Shown here in pieces: positions 25,839 through 36,546 of a stretch of 64,000 nt of DNA; within the stretch, counting starts at the first letter, position 1; the number at the start of each line of letters is the position of its first letter. The notes below the pieces were generated by a model that saw nothing but the letters and a program-made list of their open reading frames with translations, had not been told where the DNA came from and searched no databases. This stretch comes from Cocos nucifera (taxonomy: Eukaryota; Streptophyta; Magnoliopsida; Arecales; Arecaceae): positions 7,642,077 to 7,706,076 of the forward strand of contig QRFJ01000006.1 of NCBI GenBank assembly GCA_006176705.1, in the 5' to 3' direction. Made by a program: the position numbers and the translations under genes.

Positions 25839-28571
25839 TGTTGCAGCAAGACTTCAAAATGTTGAAAGAAACTCGTGTTGGAGAGCTGAATTAGAGTTAG
25901 GTCGATGTGGATCATAAACCAACCTGCAAAAAAAATTTCAAGAACCGATGGGATACCCTCTGATTTAGGATCCTCCGATGTTTAAGTTAGTTGAGGCCTT
26001 GTGAATAGATAGTGGAAATAGAAGGCAAGAAGATAATAAAGAGGGTTTGAGTAGAGAGAAAGTTTGATTTTCCTAGAAAGTTGAGAGCAGATTTTAATAG
26101 AATCTGGGCTCTATGAATCTTGTGCTTAAGCTTACTTTCGGAATAGTACCCTCCTCCTCTATTTATAGAGAGGTTTGCTTAGACCTTAAAAAAAATTTGT
26201 TAGGCCATTAATTAGTTTAAACAGAATGGCCAGCTGAATATCAGCTGTTGGTCGTTAGCTCAAGTAGAGTTTGACTGTAGAGTAGCTGGAAGATAACTAT
26301 AGCCTAGTTAGATGGTAGTTGTATCAAAGTTGGAGAATTATGGATTCTTTCTGATACTGAATTCTGAATTTTTTCTAATGTTGAGTTGTATAACGCGTTG
26401 GTAGATCGACTTTATAATAAGCTCAACCTTCAGTTGAGGTCGACATTATGATGAGCTCAACCTCCATGAGGTCGGCTTTATGATGAGTTAAACCTCTAGT
26501 TGAGGTCAGCTTGATGATGAGTTTAGCCTCCATGAGGTCGTCTTTATGATGAGCTCAACCTTCAATTGAGATCAGCTTTATGATGAGTTATACCTCTAGT
26601 TAAGGTCGGCTTGATGATGAGCTCAACCTTTTTGAAATCATCTTTATGATGAGCTCATCCTCCAGTTAAGGTCAACTTTATGATTAGCTTAACCTCTGGT
26701 TGAGGTCGAATTTATGATGAGCTCAGCCTCTATGAGGTCAGCTTTATGATGAGCTCAACTTCTGTTGAGGTCGGCATTATGATGAGCTCAACCTTCAGTC
26801 AAGGTTGGATTTATGATGAGCTCAACCTCCAGTTGAGGCCGGCTTGATGATGAGCTCAACCTTCATGAGGTCAATATGATAAGTCTTTATGCTTTATCAT
26901 GAGCTTAACCTTCATTGAGGTTGGCAATATGATGAGTTTGACCTCCATCTGAGGTCTTTATGGAACTCAACCTCTATTGAAGTTGGCATTATGATGAGCT
27001 CAATCTCTATTGAGGTTAGCATTATGATGAGCTCAATCTCTAGTTAAGGTCGGCTTTATGATGAGCCCAACCTCCAGTTGAGATCGACATTATGATGAGC
27101 TCAACCTCCAGTTGAGGTCAGCTTTATGATGAGCTTGGCCTTCTGATCACCTCGATTTTCTAATCATCTCGACCTTCTGATGATGTTGGCCTTATGATGA
27201 GCAGCTTTATGATGAACTCATCTTTTTTATGATCTCTTCCTATGATGTCAGCCTTATGATGAGCTCGTCCTTTTGATAAGCTCGACCTTCTGATAAGCTC
27301 AGCTTTCTGATGAGCTCGGCTTTCCGATGACCTCTTCTGATGATGTCAGTCTTATGATGAGTAACTTTTTGATGAGCTTGATTTTCTGATGATCTTTTCT
27401 GATGAGCTCGATCTTCTGATGTGCTCAGCTTTTTAATGAGCTCGACTTTCTGATGATCTTTTTTGATGATGTCGGCCTTATGATGAGTTCGGCCTTCTAA
27501 TGAGCTTAACCTTCTGATGAGCTCTGCATTCTGATGAGATCAGTCTTCTGATGAGGTCAACCTTCTGATGATCTTTTCTGATGAGATCAACTTTTTGATA
27601 AGACTAGCTTCCTGATAAGATCGATCTTCTGATGATTTTTTCTGATAAGGTTGGCCTTCTGATGAGCTCGACTTTCTGATGGTCTCTTTCGATGAGGTTG
27701 GCCTTCTGATAATCTCTTCTGATGAGGTCGATCTTCTAATGAAGCTGGCCTTCTGATAAGATCGGCCTTCTAATGATCTTTTCTGATGAAGTCGACCTTC
27801 TGATGAGCTTGATCTTCTGATAAAATCAACCTTCTGATGACTTCTTTCGATGAGGTCGGCCTTCTGATGACCTCTTCTAATAAAATTGATCTTCTGATAA
27901 TCTTTTCTAATGAGGTCAGTCTTCTGATGATATCTTCTGATGAGGTCGATCTTTTGATAATCTTTTTTGATGAATTCGACTTTTTGATGATCTTTTCTGA
28001 TGAGGTCAGCCTTCTGATGAGCTTGATCTTCTGATGAACTCAACTTTTTGATGAGTTTGGCTTTCTGATGATCTTTTCTGATGAGGTTGGCCTTTTGATG
28101 AGCTCGATTTTTTGATGAGATAAGCTTTCTAATGATCTCTTCTAATGAGGTCGGCCTTCTGATGACCTCTTCTGATAAGATCGGCCTTCTAATGATGTTG
28201 GTCTTCTAATGAAATCGATCTTCTGATGATCTTTTATGATGAGGTCGGCCTTTTAATGATCTCTTCTAATACGGTCGGCCTTCTGATGAGACTGACCTCC
28301 TGATATGGTCGGCCTTCTGATGATCTTTTCTGATAAGATTGATCTTTTGATGATCTTTTTTGATAAGGTCAATTTTCTGATGAGACTAGCCTTCTGATGA
28401 GATCGATCTTCTGATGATCTTTTCTGATGAGATCAGTCTTCTAATGAGCTCGATCTTCTGGTGAGCTCAGCTTTATAATGAGCTCAACAATCAAGCCTTA
28501 AAAAAAATTATTAATTTGAAAATTCTTAGGTCACGAGAATATTTCGCTGAGGTGGGATAACCCCCACAACA
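25839..28571 (-). repeat. 5' LTR of the minus-strand element
   Basis: About 2.7 kb, starting (minus strand) TGTTGTGGGGG at 28571 and ending GCAACA at 25839. Its U3 minisatellite spans about 26400-28490. The 167-codon minus-strand frame at 27540-28043 and similar frames encode only a repeated S-S-E-D/G-x-x-H-Q-K pattern. They are by-products of a unit length divisible by three, not genes. Confidence 0.75.
26160..26167 (-). promoter_or_regulatory. TATA box in the 5' LTR
   Basis: TATAAATA on the minus strand, at the same place as in the 3' LTR, about 320 bp before the LTR end. Its conservation in both copies supports the minus-strand orientation. Confidence 0.6.
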
Positions 28572-29259
28572 ATATGAATATAATATTAATATTAATATAG
28601 TATTTATATTAATATATTAATATATTTATATTTATATTAATATAATATTATATTTCTAAGATATTAATAATTTTATTATATTAAAATAATATTATAAATT
28701 TATATAATAAATTATTATAATCTAATATTATATTATATTATTTTTATATTTATATAAATAAAATTCTATTATTTATATAAAGTTTAGGAGCAAAAATATA
28801 TTATTTTATATCTATTAAGGATATAATAGGTATTCTACAATATCTTCTTAGGAAAATGGGTAGTCAACTAGATATAAGCCATTCTTTAATAAGTTATTTT
28901 TTCATAATTAATCTAATATATTAAAATTTTATTTTTAAAAAATAACTTTCTGAAAAGTTAAAAAAAAATTTCATGAACTAAACGTGTCTAAAATGCACAC
29001 AAATCAAGTATAATTCAAATCCTAAGTTTGAACTACTTCACTTTTGGGGGAAAAAAGGGGGGGGTTTGAACTACTCTCGACAAGTTGTTATTTAATGAGC
29101 CCCTACAAACAACTTTTATTCCATCTTATTTAAACATGATAAGCATTAGTGGGTATTAATGGGTCTTATAATAGACCACACAAATATCATTTTGATTTTA
29201 GTATGTATGTGTTGTGGTTAAGGGCTTGTGGCCCGGGCAGGTCATTCTCCACTCTAGTT

Positions 29260-29510
29260 TGTCAAAAGCACGTCGGCTCTACTCTGGAGGTCAATATTGT
29301 GGTCAAAGACTCATGGCTTTGATGGATCGATGTTTGCTCCCGCATGTACGAGGTACCATCCAATTTGATCTATAACATTACGATTTTGCTCTTTAAAAAA
29401 TATCTCATAAAGAAAAAAATCACATCCCATATAAGTCAGAGTCTCTCTCGACTCATAACTAATATGAAACTAATGATAACCTTCTACTTACAATACAACA
29501 GCATGCTTAA
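29260..29510. repeat. Copy 2 of the dispersed repeat shared with 24.7 kb
   Basis: Carries TTTGCTCCCGCATGTACGAG-GTACCATCC and then CATATAAGTCAGAGTC...CGACTCATAACTAATATG-AAACTAA, in the same order as the copy inside the LTR element. It lies just outside the TIR element's right end. Confidence 0.6.
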
Positions 29511-31632
29511 TTAGATAAGGATTAGGAATGGCCAGTGTTTAAAAACTCGTACTTTTCAGTTACAAATATTCCATAAGGTTCTACCTCCAACAAGTTCAAT
29601 AATCAAATTGAGGGACGGTGGTTTTTGTCCTAACCTGATAGCAAGTAAGAGAGATGAAAAGGAATTGCTCAAATTTTTACGGCCTCTCAAACTGAAAGAA
29701 AGATCATGGATTAAAAATATGGAATAACTTCTCTACGTGCAGGAGCATGGCCGTGTACATTTAATCCTCTCTAAATTCCACAATAGCTAGAGCACCATGT
29801 ATTGGGCTAACCTTTTTTTTTTTTTTTTTCTTTCTCTCTCTCTCTTTGGCATCCATTATATATGCTATTATCCAATTGTTATACTCAACCCATTTAGAAG
29901 TGCGGCTTCTGTGAACTAAATTGCATAGATGAGTGCTGATTAGATACAAAAAAATCGAAATAAAGCTAACGATGAACCGACTGGCGACCACGTAAGAAAG
30001 ATTGCATAAGATTCAAGATATGCCACCTCCTACCTTTCATATTACACAGTTAAGGTGAAGAAATCCCATGAGGGCCCCCGAGTAAAATATGAGTTGGTGA
30101 AGGTATGATGTGGCTAGATGGAACGTAATGCAGAGTAGATCAAGAGGTGGGAGGTGGAGAAGAAACTTGCTGTTGGGTAATCTTTTTACTATTTATCAGA
30201 TTGAAACCAAGTCCCCTTTTCATCATCAATTATCTTTAAGACCAAATTTATGGTCTTCCAAGCATATTATGCATTTTTCTTATTTATCAGAACGGGTCCT
30301 CTACTTAGTTAATCAATTGGTCATTATTTTGGCTTGTATTAAAAAAGAGTAAATGCTTCATCTCGCAATGTAACTTCATTAAATTTAGAATAAATTCAGA
30401 AGAAACTAAAAAACTATTCTGTGATGTTTTTAGTAACATAATGCAGCGAGTTGACCATGTGGAATATTATTCATCCTGTAGCTTTTTCAAACATATCTGA
30501 TTTGAATTTGAGATATAATATACCAATCTTACCTTCAATTTGTTGATGAGGAACCTCTCAAATATACACATTAAAATGAATTAAAATATCGATCCATCTA
30601 TACTCAAATATGGCATCTAGTAACTTTGATAGACTAAGTACTTAATCAAACTAGTAGATTTTGCAACTCAAATCAAGCTAATTGGATAACGGTGCCCCTG
30701 TACCAAAGATACACGCATCATAGCCCGAGCCCACGCTAGACATTTTATACAAGATTGGGTGTAAGAGCGAAAGACCCACGGAAGTGCGGTGGTTTGAACC
30801 CTGAGCCAAGCCAACTCACAATACAAGATTGCCTGCCACTAAGTACCTAGTTTCTCGAAACACCGTAATCCCTTCGTTTAATAGCTATCATATCATGGCT
30901 ATTGCGATTGTTTGAAAATAATATAACAACTTCTATGATGATCACCATTTGTCACTGTAACGAAGAACAACTGTTAGTGATGCAAAAGATAGCATTATTT
31001 GTCGAATTACTGTTACAAATATTTTAATTAAATTAAAATATTTTATTCACGCATATTGGAACATTCAATTTGATGGTTTATTATCTAGATTTGTATATAT
31101 AACCAACAGCCATCGAATAAAATATTAGAACGATTCTTTTTAAAAAAAAAAATCTCGGAGAGGTGTTACGTGATGGAAACACAAGACCTGCTTGAGAAGG
31201 TATCGCACATAGCATATCCGATCCGTATCTTCCCCAAATTGGATTCCATTTTCCGTGGCACCTCATCAAAGAGAGCACCGATACGGAACCTTCTGGCCCA
31301 GGTGGACAAAAGAACACAAATCTAAGCCACATGATGTTTTGGCTACGGTTCTGATGCGGATGAGGAAATATACAAACTTGAGGTCATTAGTGTGTCACGG
31401 TAGACTATCACCTATGACTGCAATGGCGCGTGTATTATCCAAGAATTGTGGTGAAGTTGATGGACATGAATGACATATTTACAAGATAACTTCCATGCTT
31501 TCTTGGCAATCAAATAAGAGAGGAGTGGTTGAACACCGCCACCTCAAGGAGCTGGAAGAGAGAAAAATTGGAAGAAGTTTTGTCATCCCATTTGAGCTTA
31601 CGATATTGAACTCAGATCTCCTGTCCTTCGGA
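29511..31632. other. Upstream region of the PITP gene, no recognised gene
   Basis: A poly-T/CT tract (29813-29846) and AT-rich sequence. Short ORFs here have no motif. The 5' UTR and promoter of the gene starting at 31633 should lie at the right end, but I cannot place a TATA box with confidence. Confidence 0.45.
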
Positions 31633-34600
31633 ATGGTTCAGATCAGAGAGTTGTATCCTTTGATGACAAAGTCATGCTGCACCAGAATTATTTGCATGCA
31701 TCTTTTGTGATCATAGTGTTTGACAGATTTGCTTTCCATTTCCATGTTCTCTAAATCATCAAAAAGAAACGTTCTTTCGAGTTGTATACATTAGTCCACT
31801 TTTCAATCGATAAAGCTGGTGGAAGCGTCTCGCTTCATTATTCCTGAAAAAAAAAAGTTTTATACAACCAGCGCTAGAACAGATGGAGGAAATCATTTCC
31901 AAAAAGCTAGCCTTGCTTCTCTCTTTTTGTTCACCTTGACCAGTATTTCTTCTTAGCCGGATTGTGATGCCAATGTCGCTGGAGGAGGTAGGAGGAAGCC
32001 AGGAAATTCCTATACTGATAGCATTCTCTTTTTTTTTCCTGTTTCGATGCGAACTAATATACTTGATCTTGTTCATTTGATGCAGTATGAGGTAGCTCTG
32101 ATGTATGCCATAATGAAAATGGAGCATCTGAATACTACCAGCAAAGAAGGGGTGGAGATACTGCAGAATATACCTTTCGAAGATGCACTGCTTGGAAAGG
32201 GCCAATATACATCAAAAATTTATCACCTACAGAGGTATTTTTCCAGTAGACCCTTTTCATTCATTTGATGACCAACTGTATCTGCTTTCTATTCGACAAG
32301 AGCATGCTGGCAAGCTTTGCATGTTGCATGTAAGAAAAAACGAGACTTGGACCAGTGCAGAGGGAGGGGTGAAGGGAAAAGATTAATCATGATCACAAGC
32401 CAATTCTGAATGTAATTCATCAAATAATCTAATGCTCTACCTAGGAAAAATATTTGTAGTTGTTTGCAGGAAAAAGTAAACAGATATATCAACCTCCATG
32501 TCAATCAATGGAATGGATTACCAAGCATTCAATAAGTAGTCGACTTCATGGGTCAATAGGTGAATAGATGAACCAACTTCTGCATTTAAGTTTGATTTAA
32601 AAATCACAATATAAGCAACTCGAATGCACATACAGGAATGTGGAGCCCCCAGCTACCAAGTTGACAGTGAACAGATTTACAGATGGATGCCATATTTACT
32701 TCTAATTAGAAAGAGTAAAAGTGTGCAAATAGCCGTTAGCAAAAAACGAAATGTACAAATATAGAGAAACGAGAGTACCTGAAAAGGGTTGAGTAAGGAA
32801 GCGGCACAAGTTTCAGGATGAATGTTTACAAAAGAGGAGGCAGAGACACAAAGGGACTTGGATGTCTGTAATAAAACAGAAAAATAAAAGAAGGATGATT
32901 CCTGTTCTTGAAGATTTGCCCAAAATACTGATGACGAAGTGGGATATATCAAGTTGACCACAAATAGACAGGAAAAGACTAGGATTTTTGAAGGGAAACA
33001 AAGTGAGCATTGAGTGACCAAAGAAGACTTCATTTAAGCAGTTCAAAGAAAAAAGAGACCAGCAGTTGTCAAGTACTTGAATAGAAACTAAGTAAGATAT
33101 ACAAAGTACACTGCGACATAGACGGGAGAAGAATATTCTATGTTATAATAATGCCATTAAGATGGAAATGAACAATGAGAACAACTAAATGGCCATTAAA
33201 ATGGGCCGTCTCATAAAATGAAAGAACAGACTACCAAATGAGCATGAAACTTATACTCAAATACAAACTTCTGAAAAAAACACTTGCATGATAATAATAA
33301 TAATGCTCACAGCGAGTAGTGCTAGCAAACATGAATCTTTCTCCTGACCTGGTCCATCAAGCGTATCTAAAAGAATGAAAGCTGCCGTGTTTCCTGTAGA
33401 CAAATTTTGTTGTTAACAATCACATTTTAACAGCTTTTTTTTTTCCTAATGGATTCTTCTGCAGCAAAATCCCTGGTTGGCTGAAAACTGTTGCACCAAC
33501 TAGTGCTCTTACTGTGCAAGAGGAATCCTGGAATTCACATCCAAAAAGCAAAACAGGTTTATCTGACTCTTTTGTTAGTTTTGAGATTTATAGAATTAAA
33601 CTTTTATAAACTTGCACTGAACTGTTTATACTCTGCTGCCATATATCTAACCATCCCGCAATCCAGTGATCAAGGTAATTATCTTACCTTTGCTGTATAT
33701 AATACTAACATCACATGTTTTCTTTAAAATCCCACCCTGCTTATCTAACTTTCTTCTCATCAATTTGGATGTTAACAGTGCCCATATTTTGCTCAGTGCT
33801 CTCTAACTATTGAAACTGTCAGTAAAGCTGACAATGGTTGTTCTGAAAATGTAAGAATATTATGTACTGTAAAAAATTGCCAAACAGAACATCCATATCC
33901 ATATTTCTGTATTTCAATCATTGCAAATCAATCTAATTGTAAAGAGGATAAATTAGGTGCATGGCTTGAGCAATGAGCTACTAGCTGCAAGAAAAGTGGA
34001 ATTTATTGATATAGCTTCAGTTTCAAGGGATTACTGGAGCAAGGCAATTGGTACTGCAAATGTGGATTTGTCCACATTCAAATCACAAAGAACAGGTCGA
34101 GGTCCACTTTTAAAAGGATGGGAGGTATTCATTCTCTACCAGACAATCAAATTCTTGATAGCATTCTCTGCAGCTATTTTTTTCAGTAGCTTATTTCTTT
34201 TATGGATTCAAGAAGAAAAGGGACTGCTGTAATATTCAGACTTATATTCAGAACTACGATTTAGAGCTTTTCTTTTCCCCTCCCTTTCTCTTCCACCACT
34301 CCATTTTACTTTGTTTATGGATTAGGAACAGTGCATTTAGTCTAGATGCAGAATCTGAAGCTATATTTCAGACCTGAGCAGAGAAAATAGTTATGATTTT
34401 TTTTTATTATTATTCTTTTACAAATACTTGATTACCCCTTGTCGTATGTTTTCATATAAGTCGATTAAGCCATATTTACATATCATGAAGTATGCAAAAT
34501 CTTAAAATTCCTGATTTAAGGTACAAGTAGCTGCCATTTGCTCATAAGTCATTTCCCTTAAATCATTCTCACCGCAATCATTCCTTGAAACTTTCTTCTA

Positions 34601-36546
34601 GATAAACATTTTCCAAAAATTCATCAGGACCCTGCTGGTCCTCCACCCCCCCCAAAAAAAAAGAAAAGAGATCACCAGTAACATGGCACACAATGTTCGT
34701 GTAGAAAGGAAAACAAGATTCTTAAGTGTATTACTTGTTAAAATTCATACCATGCAATGTGATTTACACATCCATTACACTGTTTGCAGGATACGTGTCA
34801 TCCAGTCATGACAACATACAAATTAGTGACCGTGGCAGCTCCTATTTGGGGTTTTGGCAGTCGTTTGGAAGAACTTATCCTAGCGGTATGTTTTAACTCA
34901 CAGCACCTGATTTCTTATGATATCATGAGTATGTCTTATGGTTAGCAGTAGCCATCATGTCCATGAACTGATAATCATTATCAGAGTTTTTCTTATACAA
35001 AGAATATGATTGGCTTTTGTTTAAAAGATTGTTATTCGGTAGGAGAAAATGCATCAAACCGTTTAAATCAAACAAAAGTTTTCTTTCAGTTCTTTTTAAG
35101 CAAAAATGATCAATCAATGTTTATGATAAAATGTTTTCTATAAGGACAATGGTTAATGAAGTACGGGCAACGCATATCCTTATTATCAATGGTCAATACC
35201 ATATTCAGTTTTAAAATCTAGGTGTTCAAGCATACAATTCAAAAGCATCACGCTTCAATGGGTATGAAGGTGTACACAGCAGAGTGGGTAAAAAAGCCCC
35301 AAATTGGAAAACTATTCAAGAGAAGAAACTCCACTTACCGTTCATTTCCAACATGCATGATAACAACCTATGCTATTAGTGGTTTAGAAAACCAAACTGC
35401 ATGTCATGACACTGGAATTTAGAAGTCTCTTGTTAAACTAGGTTTCAAACTTGGGACCACTTTCATACCTCAGAGTACTGTATCTGAGCAGCTTTCTGCT
35501 GTAGCAAAGTTATTTAAGCTTTTTGTTCTTTTGACAAAGTAACCTTTATGTGTATTGTCAACAATCTCTGAAGGTCTCAATCATCCAGTTGAGAGATCAT
35601 ATCGTATAAGCCCTGGACCAATTAGTATTGCATAGTGATGAGAGGCAGCAATATGTCATTCACTAAATATTGATAGGAATAGAAAATAAAATTGTGGTAC
35701 TCATAACACATTTAATATCTGAGAATGATTAGCATGGCCGATGACCAAGGCATAAGTATTGAGATGTTGAATTAAGCACTCTGTGTTTTCAATTGAGCAG
35801 TTCACAGAGTCCCAACTTTTCTGTTTTCAGAAAATTACTTTGCCTGGCTTTTGCACAGGGTGAAAGGGCTCTGTTTTTGGAATGCCATAAGCTCTGTTTT
35901 GGTTGGATTGATGACTGGTTTGGGATGACTATGGAGCATGTGTGTGAGCTGGAAAGGGAAAATAATTTATTACTCAATAAGGTAAGTTATTTACAACTCA
36001 CATGATATTGTTTATGAATATTTTGTCCTCTCTAATAAACAGCAATATGAAAGACGTGTGCAACTTAAATCATAGAAGCTTTCAGTATCTCCAAACATGG
36101 ATTTATTGCTTAACACATAAAGTTAAGACTGATGATAATAGGCTTTTTTATAAGAATTAACTGAAACCACCAAGTTTCAGCAAATTTTCTCTGCTTATTT
36201 ATTTAAGTAATGCAGTTGGTTGTTATTTACCTCACTGCTTCATAAATCCATAGTCACTTAAATGCCAACTTACTAGAAGTAGGTCATAGATAGCTCATAA
36301 TGTATACCAAATCAAAACCAAGATGAGATACCACTAGATAGCAAGGCTTCTAATTATCTGTTTCCTAAGAGTTGGACCTCATAACTTTCACAACTAATGA
36401 CTCGACACGGCAACACTACTACTTTCTTTTCTTTCTTGTTAAATCAGAGGCTTCAGAAATCATCTTTGGTGTCTGGTAAGCGAGATGACAAAAGGAAGAG
36501 TCTGCATGGCAGCAAGAAGATCGTCGAACACCCAATCAAGTCGTAG
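31633..36546 (+). CDS. Phosphatidylinositol transfer protein (StART-like, class I PITP fold)
   Basis: Ten exons give 285 aa: 31633-31652, 31957-31987, 32086-32234, 33465-33556, 33667-33674, 33779-33850, 33957-34124, 34790-34885, 35859-35981 and 36448-36546. All introns are GT-AG. The start MVQIREFRIVMPMSLEEY matches the family N-terminus. GQYTSKIYHLQ carries Thr59 and Lys61, and ESWN carries Asn90, the same numbers as the inositol-headgroup contacts in mammalian PITP-alpha. SENVHGLS (123-130), the TGRGPLL motif, YKLVTV, IWGFGSRLEE and the amphipathic FGWIDDWFGMTMEHVCELE segment follow in family order. The protein should move phosphatidylinositol (and probably phosphatidylcholine) between membranes in the cytosol. 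One Trp remains of the membrane-docking WW pair. The basic C-terminus (254-285) is lineage-specific. No intact frame would exist without the 8-nt exon. Function in this plant is inferred from the family. Confidence 0.9.
33667..33674 (+). other. 8-nt microexon of the PITP gene
   Basis: Exon 4 ends in phase 1 (ACA G) and the next clear exon starts in phase 0 (TGC CCA TAT), so direct splicing breaks the frame. Within the intron, TGATCAAG is flanked by an acceptor (CAATCCAG) and a donor (GTAATT). Including it gives G-TG ATC AAG, Val98-Ile99-Lys100, and so KTVIKCPYF, in agreement with the V-I-K-CPYF run I recall for relatives. This fit in length, phase and residues is strong but unproven without a transcript. 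Confidence 0.85.

Larger units (their letters stand above)
21201..28571 (-). mobile_element. Non-coding LTR retrotransposon (LARD-like), minus-strand orientation
   Basis: Two long direct repeats (21201-23799 and 25839-28571) flank a ~2.0-kb internal region. Read on the minus strand, the LTRs begin TGTTGTGGGGGTTATCCCAC (the downstream copy is mutated to TATTATGGGG) and end GCTGCAACA or GCTGCAAAACA. Next to the 5' LTR end, minus-strand TTAGCATTAGAAGGAGGGC looks like a mutated TTGGCGCTAGAAGGAGGG-type primer-binding region. Next to the 3' LTR is a purine-rich AGAAGTGGAGGATAAG. Each LTR has TATAAATA about 320-340 bp before its end, as expected for U3-R-U5. The internal region shows no gag, protease, RT or integrase motif, so it would need proteins from a partner element. 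A 41-bp array beside the 3' LTR recalls the hypervariable 3' region of Tat-lineage Ty3/gypsy elements. That lineage is inference. Confidence 0.75.
20874..28988. mobile_element. Small TIR transposon (MITE-like) split by the LTR element
   Basis: The left end GACACCTTTGGTTCATGAAA (20874-20893) and the reverse complement of the right end at 28969-28988 (GACACGTTTAGTTCATGAAA) match at 18 of 20 bases. Removing the LTR element at 21201-28571 leaves about 744 bp of AT-rich, non-coding DNA (20874-21200 plus 28572-28988), a normal size for a MITE-type element. The inner flanks on both sides are (ATATTA)n-like, as expected if one AT-rich core was split by the insertion. I see no clean target-site duplication, so the superfamily (hAT-like termini are one option) is open. 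Confidence 0.6.

Noticed and set aside
27540..28043. 167-codon minus-strand ORF with a Ser/Glu/His-Gln-Lys repeat pattern
   Set aside because: It lies wholly inside the LTR minisatellite. The open frame follows from a repeat unit divisible by three, and similar frames occur throughout both LTRs.
21201..28571. CRISPR-like reading of the regular short repeats
   Set aside because: Spacers are not unique, units are diverged and of mixed length, and the setting is a plant LTR element.
33557..33573. Extension of PITP exon 4 to an alternative donor at 33574
   Set aside because: It keeps the frame but inserts GLSDSF, which does not fit the family. The 8-nt microexon fits length, phase and residues better.
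35793..36005. ORF start upstream of PITP exon 9 (SSSQSPNFSVFRKLL)
   Set aside because: The acceptor at 35858 (TTTGCACAG) gives phase 0 and joins ELILA to GERALFLE as in relatives. The upstream part is intron read-through.
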